The position numbers and the translations under genes are program-made. The notes under the pieces were generated by a model. It did no database searches. It was not told the origin of the DNA and saw only the letters and a program-made list of their open reading frames with translations. Shown here piece after piece: positions 1 through 9,014 of a stretch of DNA of 64,000 nt (positions are counted from its first letter, which is position 1; every line of letters begins with the position of its first letter). Source of the stretch: Streptomyces populi (lineage in GTDB: Bacteria > Actinomycetota > Actinomycetes > Streptomycetales > Streptomycetaceae); the NCBI RefSeq assembly GCF_002911015.1, contig NZ_KZ626844.1:118007-182006 (forward strand), read 5' to 3'.

Positions 1-30
1 GCCTGTGGATAACGCTCTGACCTGCAATTC

Positions 31-1584
31 CTAGGAACAGACAGTGCCGGCCGACGGTACGGTGCCCTCCAGCAGATAGCCGTTCACCGCGCCCTGCACG
101 CACTTGTTCCCGCTGTCGTACGCCCCGTGCCCCTGGCCCTTGTACGTCAGCTCGACCCCGACTCCCTTGCCGAGCGCGTTCACCATCGCCCGGGCGCCCG
201 CGTACGGGGTGGCGGGATCGCCGGTGTTGCCGACCACGAGGATCGGTGCCGCGCCGGGGGCGCTGACGTCCGGGTGCTCGGCGGCTCCCGGCACGGCCCA
301 GTCGGTGCAGCCGACCAGGCCCCAGGCCAGGTAGTCGCCGAACAGCGGCGAGGCGGCCCGGAACTCGGGGAGCTTCGACTTCACGTGGTCCGCGGTGTAA
401 CGCGGCTTGTCGTCGGCGCAGTTGATGGAGATGTTCGCCGGGGTGATGTTGCTGTACTGGCCGTTCTCGCTGCGTCCGTTCATCGAGTCCGACAGCAGCA
501 TCAGCACCTTGCCGTCGCCGTCGTAGGCCTGCTCGAGTCCCTCCGTCAGGTACTCCCAGAAATCCTTGGAGTACAGCGACTGCGCGATGCCGCTGGTCGC
601 GGCGGTCTGGGTGAGTCGGCGCGGGAAGACGCCGGGGATCGGCTTGCTGTCGAGGTCCTTCAGCAGACCGGCGATGCGGTCCTTGACGTCCTGGGGACTG
701 TCGCCGATGGGACAGCCCTCGGCCTTCGAGACGCAGTCCTGGGCGAAGTTGTCCAGCGCGAGCTGGAAGCCCCTGGCCTGGCCGAGCGAGCTCTGCTCCG
801 CGTCCTGCGTCGGGTCGACGACCCCGTCGAAGACGGCCCGTCCCACGTTCTTCGGGAACAAGTGGGCGTAGACGCCGCCCAGTTCGGTGCCGTACGAGAT
901 GCCGAAGTAGTGCAGCTTGTCGTCGCCGAGCACCTGCCTCATCAGATCCATGTCGCGAGCGGCGTCCGTGGTGCGCACATGGGGAAGGACCCTGCCGGAG
1001 TTCTTCTCGCACGCCGCGTTGAACGTCCTGGTGTTCCGCAGGAGTTCCTGCTGTTCGGCGGCGTCGTCCGGAGTGGCGTCCTGCTGGAAGAACCTGTCGA
1101 GCTGCCGGTCGTCCTCGCACTTCACACCCGCGCTGCGGCCGACGCCGCGCGGGTCGAAGCTCACCAGGTCGTAGCGGGTGCGCAGGGCGGCGTAGTCCTG
1201 TCCGAAGGCGGGCAGGGAGGCGACGCCCGAGCCGCCGGGGCCGCCGAAGTTGAAGACGAGCGAGCCGATGCGCCTGCCGGGGGCGCCGCTCGCCCTCGCC
1301 CGGATCAGCGCGAGCCCGATCGTGTCGCCCTTGGGGTCGGACCAGTCGAGGGGCACCTTCAACGTGGCGCACTGCCACTCCGTGCCACCCGGAAGGGGCG
1401 AGGGGGCACTGCCGCCGCCCTGGGCCTCGGACGGTGCCGGGCACGCCTTCCAGTCCAGTTTCTGCGCCGTCAGGTCCTCGTCCTCGGAGTCGCCGCCGCA
1501 GCCGGACACCCACGAGGTCAGCAGGACGGCGGTGACGGCCAGGGCGGCGGCGCGCGACCGGGACGGGTTCGGCATGTTCCCCAT
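31..1584 (-). CDS. Secreted alpha/beta hydrolase lipoprotein, tripeptidyl-aminopeptidase (TAP) type
   Basis: The 517-residue product begins with a lipoprotein signal: basic start, hydrophobic stretch and lipobox VSGC around residue 29, so it should be anchored outside the membrane. The alpha/beta hydrolase core follows. FGGPGGSG near residue 113 is the oxyanion-loop signature of this family, GISYGTE carries the nucleophile serine, and the TAP-like C-terminal region holds NTGDPATP (Asp) and GQGHGAY (His). These match the SlpD/SlpE and tripeptidyl aminopeptidase family of Streptomyces, which removes short peptides from the N-terminus of exported substrates. An alternative start lies three codons downstream (MPNPS). 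The stop TAG is complete at 31-33. The exact substrate cannot be read from sequence. Confidence 0.9.
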   Translation of the reverse strand: MGNMPNPSRSRAAALAVTAVLLTSWVSGCGGDSEDEDLTAQKLDWKACPAPSEAQGGGSAPSPLPGGTEWQCATLKVPLDWSDPKGDTIGLALIRARASGAPGRRIGSLVFNFGGPGGSGVASLPAFGQDYAALRTRYDLVSFDPRGVGRSAGVKCEDDRQLDRFFQQDATPDDAAEQQELLRNTRTFNAACEKNSGRVLPHVRTTDAARDMDLMRQVLGDDKLHYFGISYGTELGGVYAHLFPKNVGRAVFDGVVDPTQDAEQSSLGQARGFQLALDNFAQDCVSKAEGCPIGDSPQDVKDRIAGLLKDLDSKPIPGVFPRRLTQTAATSGIAQSLYSKDFWEYLTEGLEQAYDGDGKVLMLLSDSMNGRSENGQYSNITPANISINCADDKPRYTADHVKSKLPEFRAASPLFGDYLAWGLVGCTDWAVPGAAEHPDVSAPGAAPILVVGNTGDPATPYAGARAMVNALGKGVGVELTYKGQGHGAYDSGNKCVQGAVNGYLLEGTVPSAGTVCS

Positions 1585-1699
1585 CCTGCGGGCGTCCGAG
1601 GAGGGGCGCTCGGGGCACGAGCCGTGTGGGTGAGGACGCGCCGGGGACCCGCACCCGTGGGGCGAGGGCGGGACGGGACGGCCCGTACGCCGGTGGACA

Positions 1700-1744
1700 G
1701 GGCGCGCTCTAGGCGGTCCCGCGGGGACCCCCTAGAGCGCGCCC
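1700..1744 (-). terminator. Strong inverted repeat at the end of the flippase gene
   Basis: A 14-bp perfect arm (1700-1713) pairs with 1731-1744, and the loop contains a second short GGTCCC/GGGACC stem. The right arm overlaps the TAG stop of the upstream minus-strand gene, so this is likely its transcription terminator. Confidence 0.65.
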
Positions 1745-4587
1745 TTGCGTGTCAGCTGGTTGAAGAACAGCCATCCTGGCAGCACCGGGATCCACAGGGT
1801 CAGCAGCCGGTACAGCAGCACCGCGGGCGCCGCGACCTCCTTGGGCAGACCGACGGCGATCAGGCCGACGGTGAGGGTCGCCTCGACCGCGCCCACACCG
1901 CCCGGGGTCGGGGCCGCCGAGCCCAGCGCGTTGCCGGCGAGGAAGACGACGGCGACACTGGCGAGGCTGAGCGTGCTCGTCTCCCCGTGGCCGAACGCGC
2001 GGATCGACGCGTCCAGGCACATCACGAAGCAGGCCGTCAGCAGCAGCATGCCGCCGATGCCGGTGACGAGCTTCTGCGGCCGTTGCAGGACGTCCAGCAT
2101 GCGCGGTACGACACCCGCGAACAGCGACCTCACGCGCGTGGAGACGAACTTGCGCAGCAGCGGTACCGACGTCACGACGAGGATGAACACCGCGACCGTC
2201 AGCAGACCCGCGATGACCGTACGGGACGGGGACAGGGACGGCGTCTTCTCCGTGCCGGTCAGATAGCCGAAGGACAGCAGCATCAGGATGTGGCAGCCGA
2301 GCCCGAACAGCTGCGACGCGCCGACGCTCGCCACCGCGAGTCCCGGCCGCACCCCGGCCCGCTGGAGGAAGCGTGTGTTGAGGGCGACGCCGCCGACCGC
2401 GGCGGGCGCCACGATCTTCACGAACGAGCCGGCGACCTGGGCCGCCGTGGTCCGCAGGAACGGCACCCGCTCGGGCACGAAGCCGAGGAGGCTCATCGCC
2501 GCCGCGAAGTAGCTCAGGGCGGAGAACAGCGCGGCCGCCGCGACCCAGCCCCATTCGGCGTTGTCGAAGAGGGTGCCGAACTCGATGTGGGTGAGCTGCG
2601 TGAGCAGGAAGTACGCGCCGATCGCCCCGGCGATGAAACTGATCAGGGTGCGGGGTCTGACCCGCTCCAGGCGGGCCGGCTCCACCGGCGCCTGCGGCCT
2701 GATCAGCAGTACCTGGTGGCGGATCTGGGTGAGCAGATCCTCCTCGCGCGCCTCGTCCAGGGCCTCGTCGATCGCCCGCTTCTCGGCGCGCTGCTCGGCG
2801 CGTACGGCCTTCTTCCCGGCCTTCTCCGACACGGGCTGCGCCGTCTGCGCGCCGTCCTCGGCCGCTTCGGCGGCGCGGGCGAGCTTGGCCTGCCGCGAGG
2901 CCTCCAGCACCGCCTCGCGTTCGCGCTGCGCACGTTCCCGGGCGAGTCTGCGCAGCGTCGCGCGCGTGGAGCGCGTCAGCGCGATCGGCTGGAGCATGGG
3001 CAGGCAGTCCGCGACGGCGTCCGGACCGAGCACGCCCACCGCCGACGCCACCGCGCGCTCGGCGCCCACGCGCAGTCCGAGAGTGGTCACCAGCTGGGCG
3101 ATGTCCATGCGCAGCAGCAGATCGCCCGCCGCGATCTCGCCGCCGCGCAGATCCGTGAGGATCACCGTGCCGGAACGATCCACCAGAATCGCGTCGCCCG
3201 CGAGCCTGCGGTGCGCGATGCGCCGGGACTGCAGCGCCTGCACCTGGTGCCAGGTGTCGCGGAGCAGTTCCTCGGTGATCAGTTCGTCGGGCAGCGAGTC
3301 GAGGGTGTGCGCGCCGGTGTGCTCGTAGACGAGCATCACGGCGTCCGGGCCCAGCTCGGAGGTCGCGATCAGCTTGGGCGCGTTGGCCCCGGCCGCGATG
3401 GCCGCGTACGCGAGGAGGGCTTCCTGCTCCAGGGCCTGGCGCAGCGACTGGAGGCTGCGGCGCGTGGTGATCCCGCGCAGCGTCAGACGGCGCCAGGCGC
3501 GGTAGAAGAAGCCCTGCGCCTGCTGCTCGCGGTCGACGACCGTGACGTCCAGCGGCGGGCCGTCCTCCAGGGTGACGAAGTAGCGTCGGCCGCGGTCGCC
3601 GCTCTCCGCCGTCTCCGGCGTCTCCTCGCGGGCCGCGCTGACCGGGTGGAAGCCGACGTGCCGGAGGCCCGCCATCAGTGTCCGTCCGGTCGGCCGCACG
3701 TTCGGCGAACCGACCGCGTACAGCGTCCCGTAGGCGACGGTCCAGCCGATCAGCACCGTCAGGATGATCGAGAACGGGGTCGTGTAGCCGGTCACCAGCA
3801 TGGAGAAGGCGTCGAGGAGCAGCACGACCCAAAGCACCCCGCGCCAGCGCGGTCTGCGGGACATGCCGACGGCCGTCATGTACGCGATGACCGGGGCGAG
3901 ATAGCCGTGCACCGGGTCGGTGAGGGCGTGGACGTCACCCGGCGAGGGCTGGGTGAGCGCCTCCTGGATGGAACCGGGGGCGCCCTTCGCGACCCAGAGG
4001 TCCGTGGCGAGCGTCACCCCGTGCGCGAGGACCGCGGCGAGGACGCCGTCGGCGATGCGCAGCCCGTCCCGTTTGACCAGCCGCTCGATGGCGAAGGCGA
4101 CCGGCACGAGGAGGATCGCGATGCTGGACGCCAGCCCCGCGATCTTGATCAGCAGATCGGGTGCCTGCCCGGTGCCCTTGTTGATGTCCTGTTCGAGGCC
4201 CGAGGTGGTGCCGTGCGCGAACGCGGCGATGCCGAGCAGCACCACGATCGCGAGAACGCCCACCAGGAGCCGCATCAGGTCGGAGGGGCGGTGCACGCGC
4301 GCGGGGAGCAGCGGTTCGTCGCCCTCGACCTCGTCGGCGTGGACCTCCTCCACGCAGCCCGTGCCGCGCTCGGCCCGCCGCTGCTCGTCCCCATGGGGCC
4401 GGGACGGGATCTCGGGGGCCTCAGGGAAGGATCCCGCCGCCTCGCCGGAGCCGGTCCCGCTCGTCGCGGAGGAGGACTCGTCCGCCTTGTCGCCGGTGTC
4501 CTTCTCGTCGACGCCGCCGGTGTCCGGGCGTGACGAGGCAGCGGAGGTGCCCTCCGCGTCTTCGGGGTGCACGCCCTGCTGCCTCAT
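1732..4587 (-). CDS. Flippase-like (LPG synthase TM / UPF0104) membrane protein with kinase-like middle domain
   Basis: The product is about 951 residues. The first ~110 are acidic and probably disordered. Several hydrophobic segments follow, then a cytoplasmic domain that looks like a degenerate protein kinase: YEHTGAHTL hinge-like region, AHRRLAGDAILVD at the catalytic-loop position without the usual HRD aspartate, and LTDLRGGE at the DFG position. After a charged coiled-coil-like stretch rich in Ala, Glu and Arg, the last ~330 residues form a multi-pass domain of the MprF/lysylphosphatidylglycerol-synthase transmembrane (flippase-like) family. The likely role is lipid or glycolipid translocation. 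The start at 4587 has a purine-rich AAGAAGAG upstream; a GTG at 4611 is possible. It stands alone on its strand. Confidence 0.8.
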   Translation of the reverse strand: MRQQGVHPEDAEGTSAASSRPDTGGVDEKDTGDKADESSSATSGTGSGEAAGSFPEAPEIPSRPHGDEQRRAERGTGCVEEVHADEVEGDEPLLPARVHRPSDLMRLLVGVLAIVVLLGIAAFAHGTTSGLEQDINKGTGQAPDLLIKIAGLASSIAILLVPVAFAIERLVKRDGLRIADGVLAAVLAHGVTLATDLWVAKGAPGSIQEALTQPSPGDVHALTDPVHGYLAPVIAYMTAVGMSRRPRWRGVLWVVLLLDAFSMLVTGYTTPFSIILTVLIGWTVAYGTLYAVGSPNVRPTGRTLMAGLRHVGFHPVSAAREETPETAESGDRGRRYFVTLEDGPPLDVTVVDREQQAQGFFYRAWRRLTLRGITTRRSLQSLRQALEQEALLAYAAIAAGANAPKLIATSELGPDAVMLVYEHTGAHTLDSLPDELITEELLRDTWHQVQALQSRRIAHRRLAGDAILVDRSGTVILTDLRGGEIAAGDLLLRMDIAQLVTTLGLRVGAERAVASAVGVLGPDAVADCLPMLQPIALTRSTRATLRRLARERAQREREAVLEASRQAKLARAAEAAEDGAQTAQPVSEKAGKKAVRAEQRAEKRAIDEALDEAREEDLLTQIRHQVLLIRPQAPVEPARLERVRPRTLISFIAGAIGAYFLLTQLTHIEFGTLFDNAEWGWVAAAALFSALSYFAAAMSLLGFVPERVPFLRTTAAQVAGSFVKIVAPAAVGGVALNTRFLQRAGVRPGLAVASVGASQLFGLGCHILMLLSFGYLTGTEKTPSLSPSRTVIAGLLTVAVFILVVTSVPLLRKFVSTRVRSLFAGVVPRMLDVLQRPQKLVTGIGGMLLLTACFVMCLDASIRAFGHGETSTLSLASVAVVFLAGNALGSAAPTPGGVGAVEATLTVGLIAVGLPKEVAAPAVLLYRLLTLWIPVLPGWLFFNQLTRKGAL

Positions 4588-4772
4588 GGTCTCTTCTTGA
4601 TCTCGTATCACCAGTCACCGCCCGCACGATGGTGGCATGCCAGACCGACACACGGGGGCATCAGGGTGCAAATGAGGGGCACGCAATCTGCTGCAAGCGT
4701 CACTCCGCGGGAAGGAATATCCACAGTCGCCGCCGTGTCACGTTGTCGGTGGGGTGGGGCAGGATGGGGCGG

Positions 4773-5138
4773 ATGAGCGAGGAGAGCCTTCCGGCGGACG
4801 CCCTGCCGGAGTACGCGGAGCGGGTCCTCGACGTCGCCGAGCTGATCCCGCCCGGCCGCGTCATGACGTACGGCGACATCGCCGAATGGCTGGAGGAGGG
4901 CGGGCCGCGCCAGGTGGGCCGGGTGCTGGCCCTGTACGGCGGAGCTGTTCCGTGGTGGCGCGTCATGCGCGCCGACGGCGTGCTGCTGCCCGGCCACGAA
5001 CTGGACGCGCTGGCTCACTACCGTGCCGAGGGAACGCCTCTGAAGGAGGCGAGCCGGGCCTCCGCGGGACATCTGCCGCGCGTCGACATGAGACGGGCCC
5101 GATGGGACGGCGGCGAACGCGCGGAAGGTCACACCTGA
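4773..5138 (+). CDS. Alkyltransferase-like (ATL) DNA repair protein, MGMT fold
   Basis: The 121-residue protein matches the DNA-binding domain of O6-methylguanine-DNA methyltransferases: IPPGRVMTYGDIAEWL is the typical helix-turn-helix entry, followed by PRQVGRVLAL. At the site of the methyl-accepting cysteine (PCHR in MGMT) it reads PWWRV. Tryptophan in place of Cys defines alkyltransferase-like proteins, which bind O6-alkylguanine and hand the lesion to nucleotide excision repair instead of repairing it. The ATG at 4773 is chosen because homology begins a few residues later; the open frame runs further upstream without family similarity. It sits next to the AdnAB-like genes, in line with a repair neighbourhood. 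Confidence 0.85.
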   Translation: MSEESLPADALPEYAERVLDVAELIPPGRVMTYGDIAEWLEEGGPRQVGRVLALYGGAVPWWRVMRADGVLLPGHELDALAHYRAEGTPLKEASRASAGHLPRVDMRRARWDGGERAEGHT

Positions 5139-5227
5139 CAGCTTCCGGCATTCACGGGCCCGAAGGGGAAAACGGGGCCCGTACGAGCGAAACGAGGCAC
5201 ATCCGTGACATGCCGTACGTTCGTAGG

Positions 5228-5263
5228 GCGCGGGACGCACAGGACGCGCGGGACGCACGGGAC
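5228..5263. repeat. Two tandem copies of an 18-bp GC-rich repeat
   Basis: Copies at 5228-5245 and 5246-5263 differ at one base. They lie in the 264-bp gap between the ATL gene and the first helicase. No role is evident. Confidence 0.7.
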
Positions 5264-5402
5264 CTGAGGGAAGAATCGGAAGCCCTCCTTCCGTGGGCCG
5301 CACCGGCGTAGCGTCGTGGGCGCGTGCCCCCCTCACCCCGCGGTCGCCGCCCTCCACGCGGCGGTCCGCCAACCAGTACGACCACCAGGACCGGCGAACC
5401 AC

Positions 5403-8400
5403 GTGAGCTCCACTTCTTCCACCAGACGCCTGACGCACCCGTCCGTGCGCCAGGGGGCCCGCGGTGTGTACCGGCTGGTGCGCACCGCGCCGGCCCGGGT
5501 GGATCCCCCTCGTCTTGACGCAGGACAGCGCGCGGTGGTTGACCACGAGGGCGGACCGCTGCTCGTGCTCGCGGGTCCCGGTACGGGCAAGACGACCACG
5601 CTCGTCGAGTCCGTGACCGCCCGGATCGAACGCGGCGCCGACCCCGAACGGATCCTGGTGCTCACGTTCAGCCGCAAGGCGGCCGTCGAGCTCCGCGACC
5701 GCATGGCGCTGCGCACGGGGACCGCCCGCGCGCCCCGGGCCACCACCTTCCACTCCTTCTGCTACGCCCTGATCCGGGCCCACCAGGACAGCGACCTGTT
5801 CGTGGAGCCCCTGCGGCTGCTGTCCGGCCCCGAGCAGGACGTGACCGTGCGCGAGCTGCTCGCGGGGCAGCCGGACCTGGACCGGCTGGGCCTCGCCCAT
5901 GTGCGCTGGCCGGACGAACTGCGCGCCTGCCTGACCACGCGCGGCTTCGCGGACGAGGTCCGCGCGGTCCTCGCCCGCAGCCGGGAACTCGGTCTCGGCC
6001 CCGACGCCCTGGAGGCCTTCGCGCGCCGCATCGGCCGCCCGGACTGGGGCGCGGCGGCCGCCTTCCTCGCCGAGTACCTCGACGTCCTCGACCTGCAAGG
6101 AGTCCTGGACTACGCGGAACTGGTGCACCGCGCGGTGCTCCTCGTCCGCCGGCCCGAGGTCGCCGAACGGCTCGCGGCCCGGTACGACGCCGTCTACGTG
6201 GACGAGTACCAGGACACCGACCCCGCGCAGGTGCGGCTGCTGCGCGGCCTCGCCGACGGCGGGCGCACCCTCGTCGCCTTCGGCGACCCCGACCAGTCGA
6301 TCTACGCCTTCCGCGGTGCCGACGTGAACGGCATCCTGGACTTTCCCGAGGCCTTCCCGCGCACGGACGGCCGACCGGCTCCGGTCGAGGTCCTCGGCAC
6401 CTCCCGCCGCTCGGGCGCCGTTCTGCTGGAGGCCACCCGCCGGCTCACCCTGCGCATGCCGCTGACCCGGCTGCCCGCGCAGAAGGTGCGCGCCCACCGT
6501 GAGCTGTCCGCCGTGCGGGACGGAGGGCAGGTCGAGGTCTACACGTACCCGACGGCCGGCACGGAGCTCGACAACATCGCGGACATCCTGCGCCGTGCCC
6601 ACCTGGAGGACGGGGTCCCCTGGGGGGAGATGGCCGTCCTGGTGCGCGCCGGTTCCCGGACGATCCCCACGATCCGGCGGGCGCTCACCTCGGCGGGTGT
6701 CCCCCTCGACATCGACGGCGACGACCTGCCCCTGCGGCACGAACCCGCGGTCGCGCCCCTGCTGACGGCACTACGGGCGGTGGCCCGCGCGGAGTCGGAG
6801 ACGGGCGCGAACGGGGTGTCCGGTGCGGGCGGGACGTCCGGTGCCGCCACCGACGCGCGGACCCGCACGGAGCCGGATGCCGGGACGGCCTCCGACACCG
6901 ACACCGGCACCGAAACCGGCACCGAAACCGGCACCGAAACCGGCACCGAAACCGGCACCGAAACCGGCACCGAAACCGGCGGGCGTGCCGAGACCGATCC
7001 GCCCGCCGGCCCCGAACCGTACGTGGACGCCACCGGCGTCCACGTCGTGTCCTGGCTCGACACCGAGACCGCGCTCACCCTCCTCGCCTCGCCTCTCGCG
7101 AGCATGGACGCCGCGGACCTGCGGCGCCTCGGGCGGGCCCTGCGGGAGGAGGAGCGCGCCGGCGGGAACCTCGTACCGCCGCCGTCCGACGTCCTGCTCG
7201 CCCGCGCGCTGGCCGAGCCGGAGCGGCTCGTCGCGCACGATCCCGCCTACGCCCGGGGGGCCCAGCGCCTCGGCGCGCTGCTGCGCAAGGCGCGTGAGCG
7301 CCTCGCGGGCGGCGGAACGGCCGAGGAGGCCCTCTGGGACCTGTGGGACGGCACACCCTGGCCGCAGCGCCTGGAACGGGCCGCCCGGCGCGGCGGCGCG
7401 GCCGGACGCAACGCCGACCGGGACCTCGACGCCGTGTGCGCGCTGTTCGCGACCGCCGGCCGGGCGGAGGAGCGCACCGGAGGCCGTGGCGCCCTGAACT
7501 TCCTGGAGGAGATCGACGCCGAGGACATCGCGGCCGACACGCTCACCCGCAGGGCCGTGCGCCCCGACGCCGTACGCCTGATGACGGCACACCGTTCCAA
7601 GGGACTGGAGTGGCGTCTCGTCGTCGTCGCGGGCGTCCAGGAGGGCCTGTGGCCGGATCTGCGCCGCCGCGGCTCCCTGCTGGAGGCCGACCGCATCGGG
7701 CGGGACGGACTCGCCGAACCCCTCACGCCCGGGGCGCTCCTCTCCGAGGAGCGCCGGCTGTTCTACGTGGCCGCCACCCGCGCGCGTGAACGGCTCGTCG
7801 TGACGGCGGTGAAGGCGCCGGCCGACGACGGTGACCAGCCCTCCCGCTTCCTCACCGAACTAGGCGTCGAGCCCAAGGACGTGACGGGCCGTCCGCGCCG
7901 CCCGCTGGCCGTGGCCCCGCTGGTCGCCGAACTGCGCGCCACCACGGTCGACCCGCGCGTCTCGGAGAACCTCAGGCAGGCCGCCGCCCGCCGCCTCGCC
8001 CGGCTCGCCGCGCTCGCCGACGAGGACGGCCGCCCGCTCGTCCCCTCCGCGCACCCCTACCGCTGGTGGGGCATGTACGAGCCGACGGAGAGCAAGGTCC
8101 CGCTGCGCGACCGCGACCAGCCCGTCGTGCTCTCCGGCAGCGCCCTCGACCAACTCGCCAACACCTGTGCCCTGCAGTGGTTCCTCGGACGGGAGGTGAA
8201 GGCCGACGCACCCGCGACGGCGGCCCAGGGCTTCGGCAACGTGGTGCACGTCCTCGCCGACGAGGTCGCGTCCGGACGCACCCCCGCGGACCTGGACGTC
8301 CTCATGGAACGCCTCGACTCCGTGTGGAACGCGCTCGCCTTCGACGCGCCCTGGAAGTCCGCGCAGGAGAAGGAGCACGCGCGCGTGGCGCTCGAACGCT

Positions 8401-8924
8401 TCCTGAGGTGGCACGTCATGGACCGCACCGGTCGCACGCCGGTGGCCAGCGAGCACGACTTCGACGTGACCCTCGAAGCGGGCTCCTACGAAGTGCGCAT
8501 CCGCGGCTCCATGGACCGCGTCGAGGCGGACACCGAGGGCCGCGCCTACGTGGTCGACTTCAAGACGGGCAAGAACGCGCCGAGCGCCGACGAGGTGAGG
8601 CGCCACCCGCAGCTCGCCGTCTACCAGCTCGCCGTCGGCGAGGGCGCGGTCGACGACGTCTTCGACGGCGCCCGCCCCGGAGCGGGCGGTGCCGAGCTCG
8701 TCCAGCTCCGCCAGGGCGCCGCCAAGAAGAACGGCGGCGAGACCCTCCCCAAGGTGCAGGCGCAGGAGCCGTTGGAGGGCGAGTGGGTCGGCGACCTGCT
8801 GGCGAACGCCGCCGGCAAGGTCCTCGACGAACGGTTCTCGCCGACGACGGGACAGCACTGCACGCACTGCTCCTTCCAGGCGTCCTGCAGTGCCCGGCCG
8901 GAGGGCCGGCAAGTGGTCGAGTGA
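5403..8924 (+). CDS. UvrD-type helicase with C-terminal Fe-S PD-(D/E)XK nuclease (AdnAB-like subunit 1)
   Basis: The 1173-residue product opens with a superfamily 1A helicase: GPGTGKTTT (Walker A), LTFSRKAA, VDEYQDTD (Walker B), GDPDQSIYAFRGA, MTAHRSKGLEW and VAATRARERL. The last 330 residues form a RecB-type nuclease with VVDFKTGK as the catalytic motif. A lone Cys (NTCALQ) and a distal CTHCSFQASC cluster give four cysteines arranged as in AddB-like iron-sulfur nucleases. With the next gene it resembles mycobacterial AdnAB, the motor-nuclease that resects double-strand breaks. GTG at 5403 is preferred because the reading frame upstream looks non-coding. A TGTE repeat linker at residues 501-526 interrupts the helicase between the 1B/2A regions. 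Confidence 0.88.
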   Translation: MSSTSSTRRLTHPSVRQGARGVYRLVRTAPARVDPPRLDAGQRAVVDHEGGPLLVLAGPGTGKTTTLVESVTARIERGADPERILVLTFSRKAAVELRDRMALRTGTARAPRATTFHSFCYALIRAHQDSDLFVEPLRLLSGPEQDVTVRELLAGQPDLDRLGLAHVRWPDELRACLTTRGFADEVRAVLARSRELGLGPDALEAFARRIGRPDWGAAAAFLAEYLDVLDLQGVLDYAELVHRAVLLVRRPEVAERLAARYDAVYVDEYQDTDPAQVRLLRGLADGGRTLVAFGDPDQSIYAFRGADVNGILDFPEAFPRTDGRPAPVEVLGTSRRSGAVLLEATRRLTLRMPLTRLPAQKVRAHRELSAVRDGGQVEVYTYPTAGTELDNIADILRRAHLEDGVPWGEMAVLVRAGSRTIPTIRRALTSAGVPLDIDGDDLPLRHEPAVAPLLTALRAVARAESETGANGVSGAGGTSGAATDARTRTEPDAGTASDTDTGTETGTETGTETGTETGTETGTETGGRAETDPPAGPEPYVDATGVHVVSWLDTETALTLLASPLASMDAADLRRLGRALREEERAGGNLVPPPSDVLLARALAEPERLVAHDPAYARGAQRLGALLRKARERLAGGGTAEEALWDLWDGTPWPQRLERAARRGGAAGRNADRDLDAVCALFATAGRAEERTGGRGALNFLEEIDAEDIAADTLTRRAVRPDAVRLMTAHRSKGLEWRLVVVAGVQEGLWPDLRRRGSLLEADRIGRDGLAEPLTPGALLSEERRLFYVAATRARERLVVTAVKAPADDGDQPSRFLTELGVEPKDVTGRPRRPLAVAPLVAELRATTVDPRVSENLRQAAARRLARLAALADEDGRPLVPSAHPYRWWGMYEPTESKVPLRDRDQPVVLSGSALDQLANTCALQWFLGREVKADAPATAAQGFGNVVHVLADEVASGRTPADLDVLMERLDSVWNALAFDAPWKSAQEKEHARVALERFLRWHVMDRTGRTPVASEHDFDVTLEAGSYEVRIRGSMDRVEADTEGRAYVVDFKTGKNAPSADEVRRHPQLAVYQLAVGEGAVDDVFDGARPGAGGAELVQLRQGAAKKNGGETLPKVQAQEPLEGEWVGDLLANAAGKVLDERFSPTTGQHCTHCSFQASCSARPEGRQVVE
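6903..6980 (+). repeat. 12-bp minisatellite, 6.5 copies, inside the helicase gene
   Basis: The unit ACCGGCACCGAA is repeated six times perfectly, followed by half a unit (ACCGGC). It is in frame and encodes (TGTE)6TG. The array sits within a longer Thr/Gly/Ala/Glu-rich segment between helicase motifs and probably forms a flexible linker whose length may vary by slippage without a frameshift. Confidence 0.95.
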
Positions 8925-9014
8925 CGTATCGCACCACATGGGTTGACCTGCGGTTATTTCACCCCGGGCGGCAATGTGGCCGTCGCTGTCGGTGGACGCC
9001 GCTAACCTCTGCGC

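Noticed and set aside
127..4533. 1468-codon open frame on the plus strand
   Set aside because: It is antisense to two clear genes and has the Arg/Gly/Ala-rich, motif-free composition of a shadow frame in high-GC DNA.
4714..4744. SigR-type promoter for the ATL gene
   Set aside because: GGAAT and GTT are present but 23 bp apart, outside the 18-19 bp spacing.
6903..6980. Possible CRISPR-like array
   Set aside because: Units are 12 bp with no spacers and are in frame within a gene, so it is a coding minisatellite.
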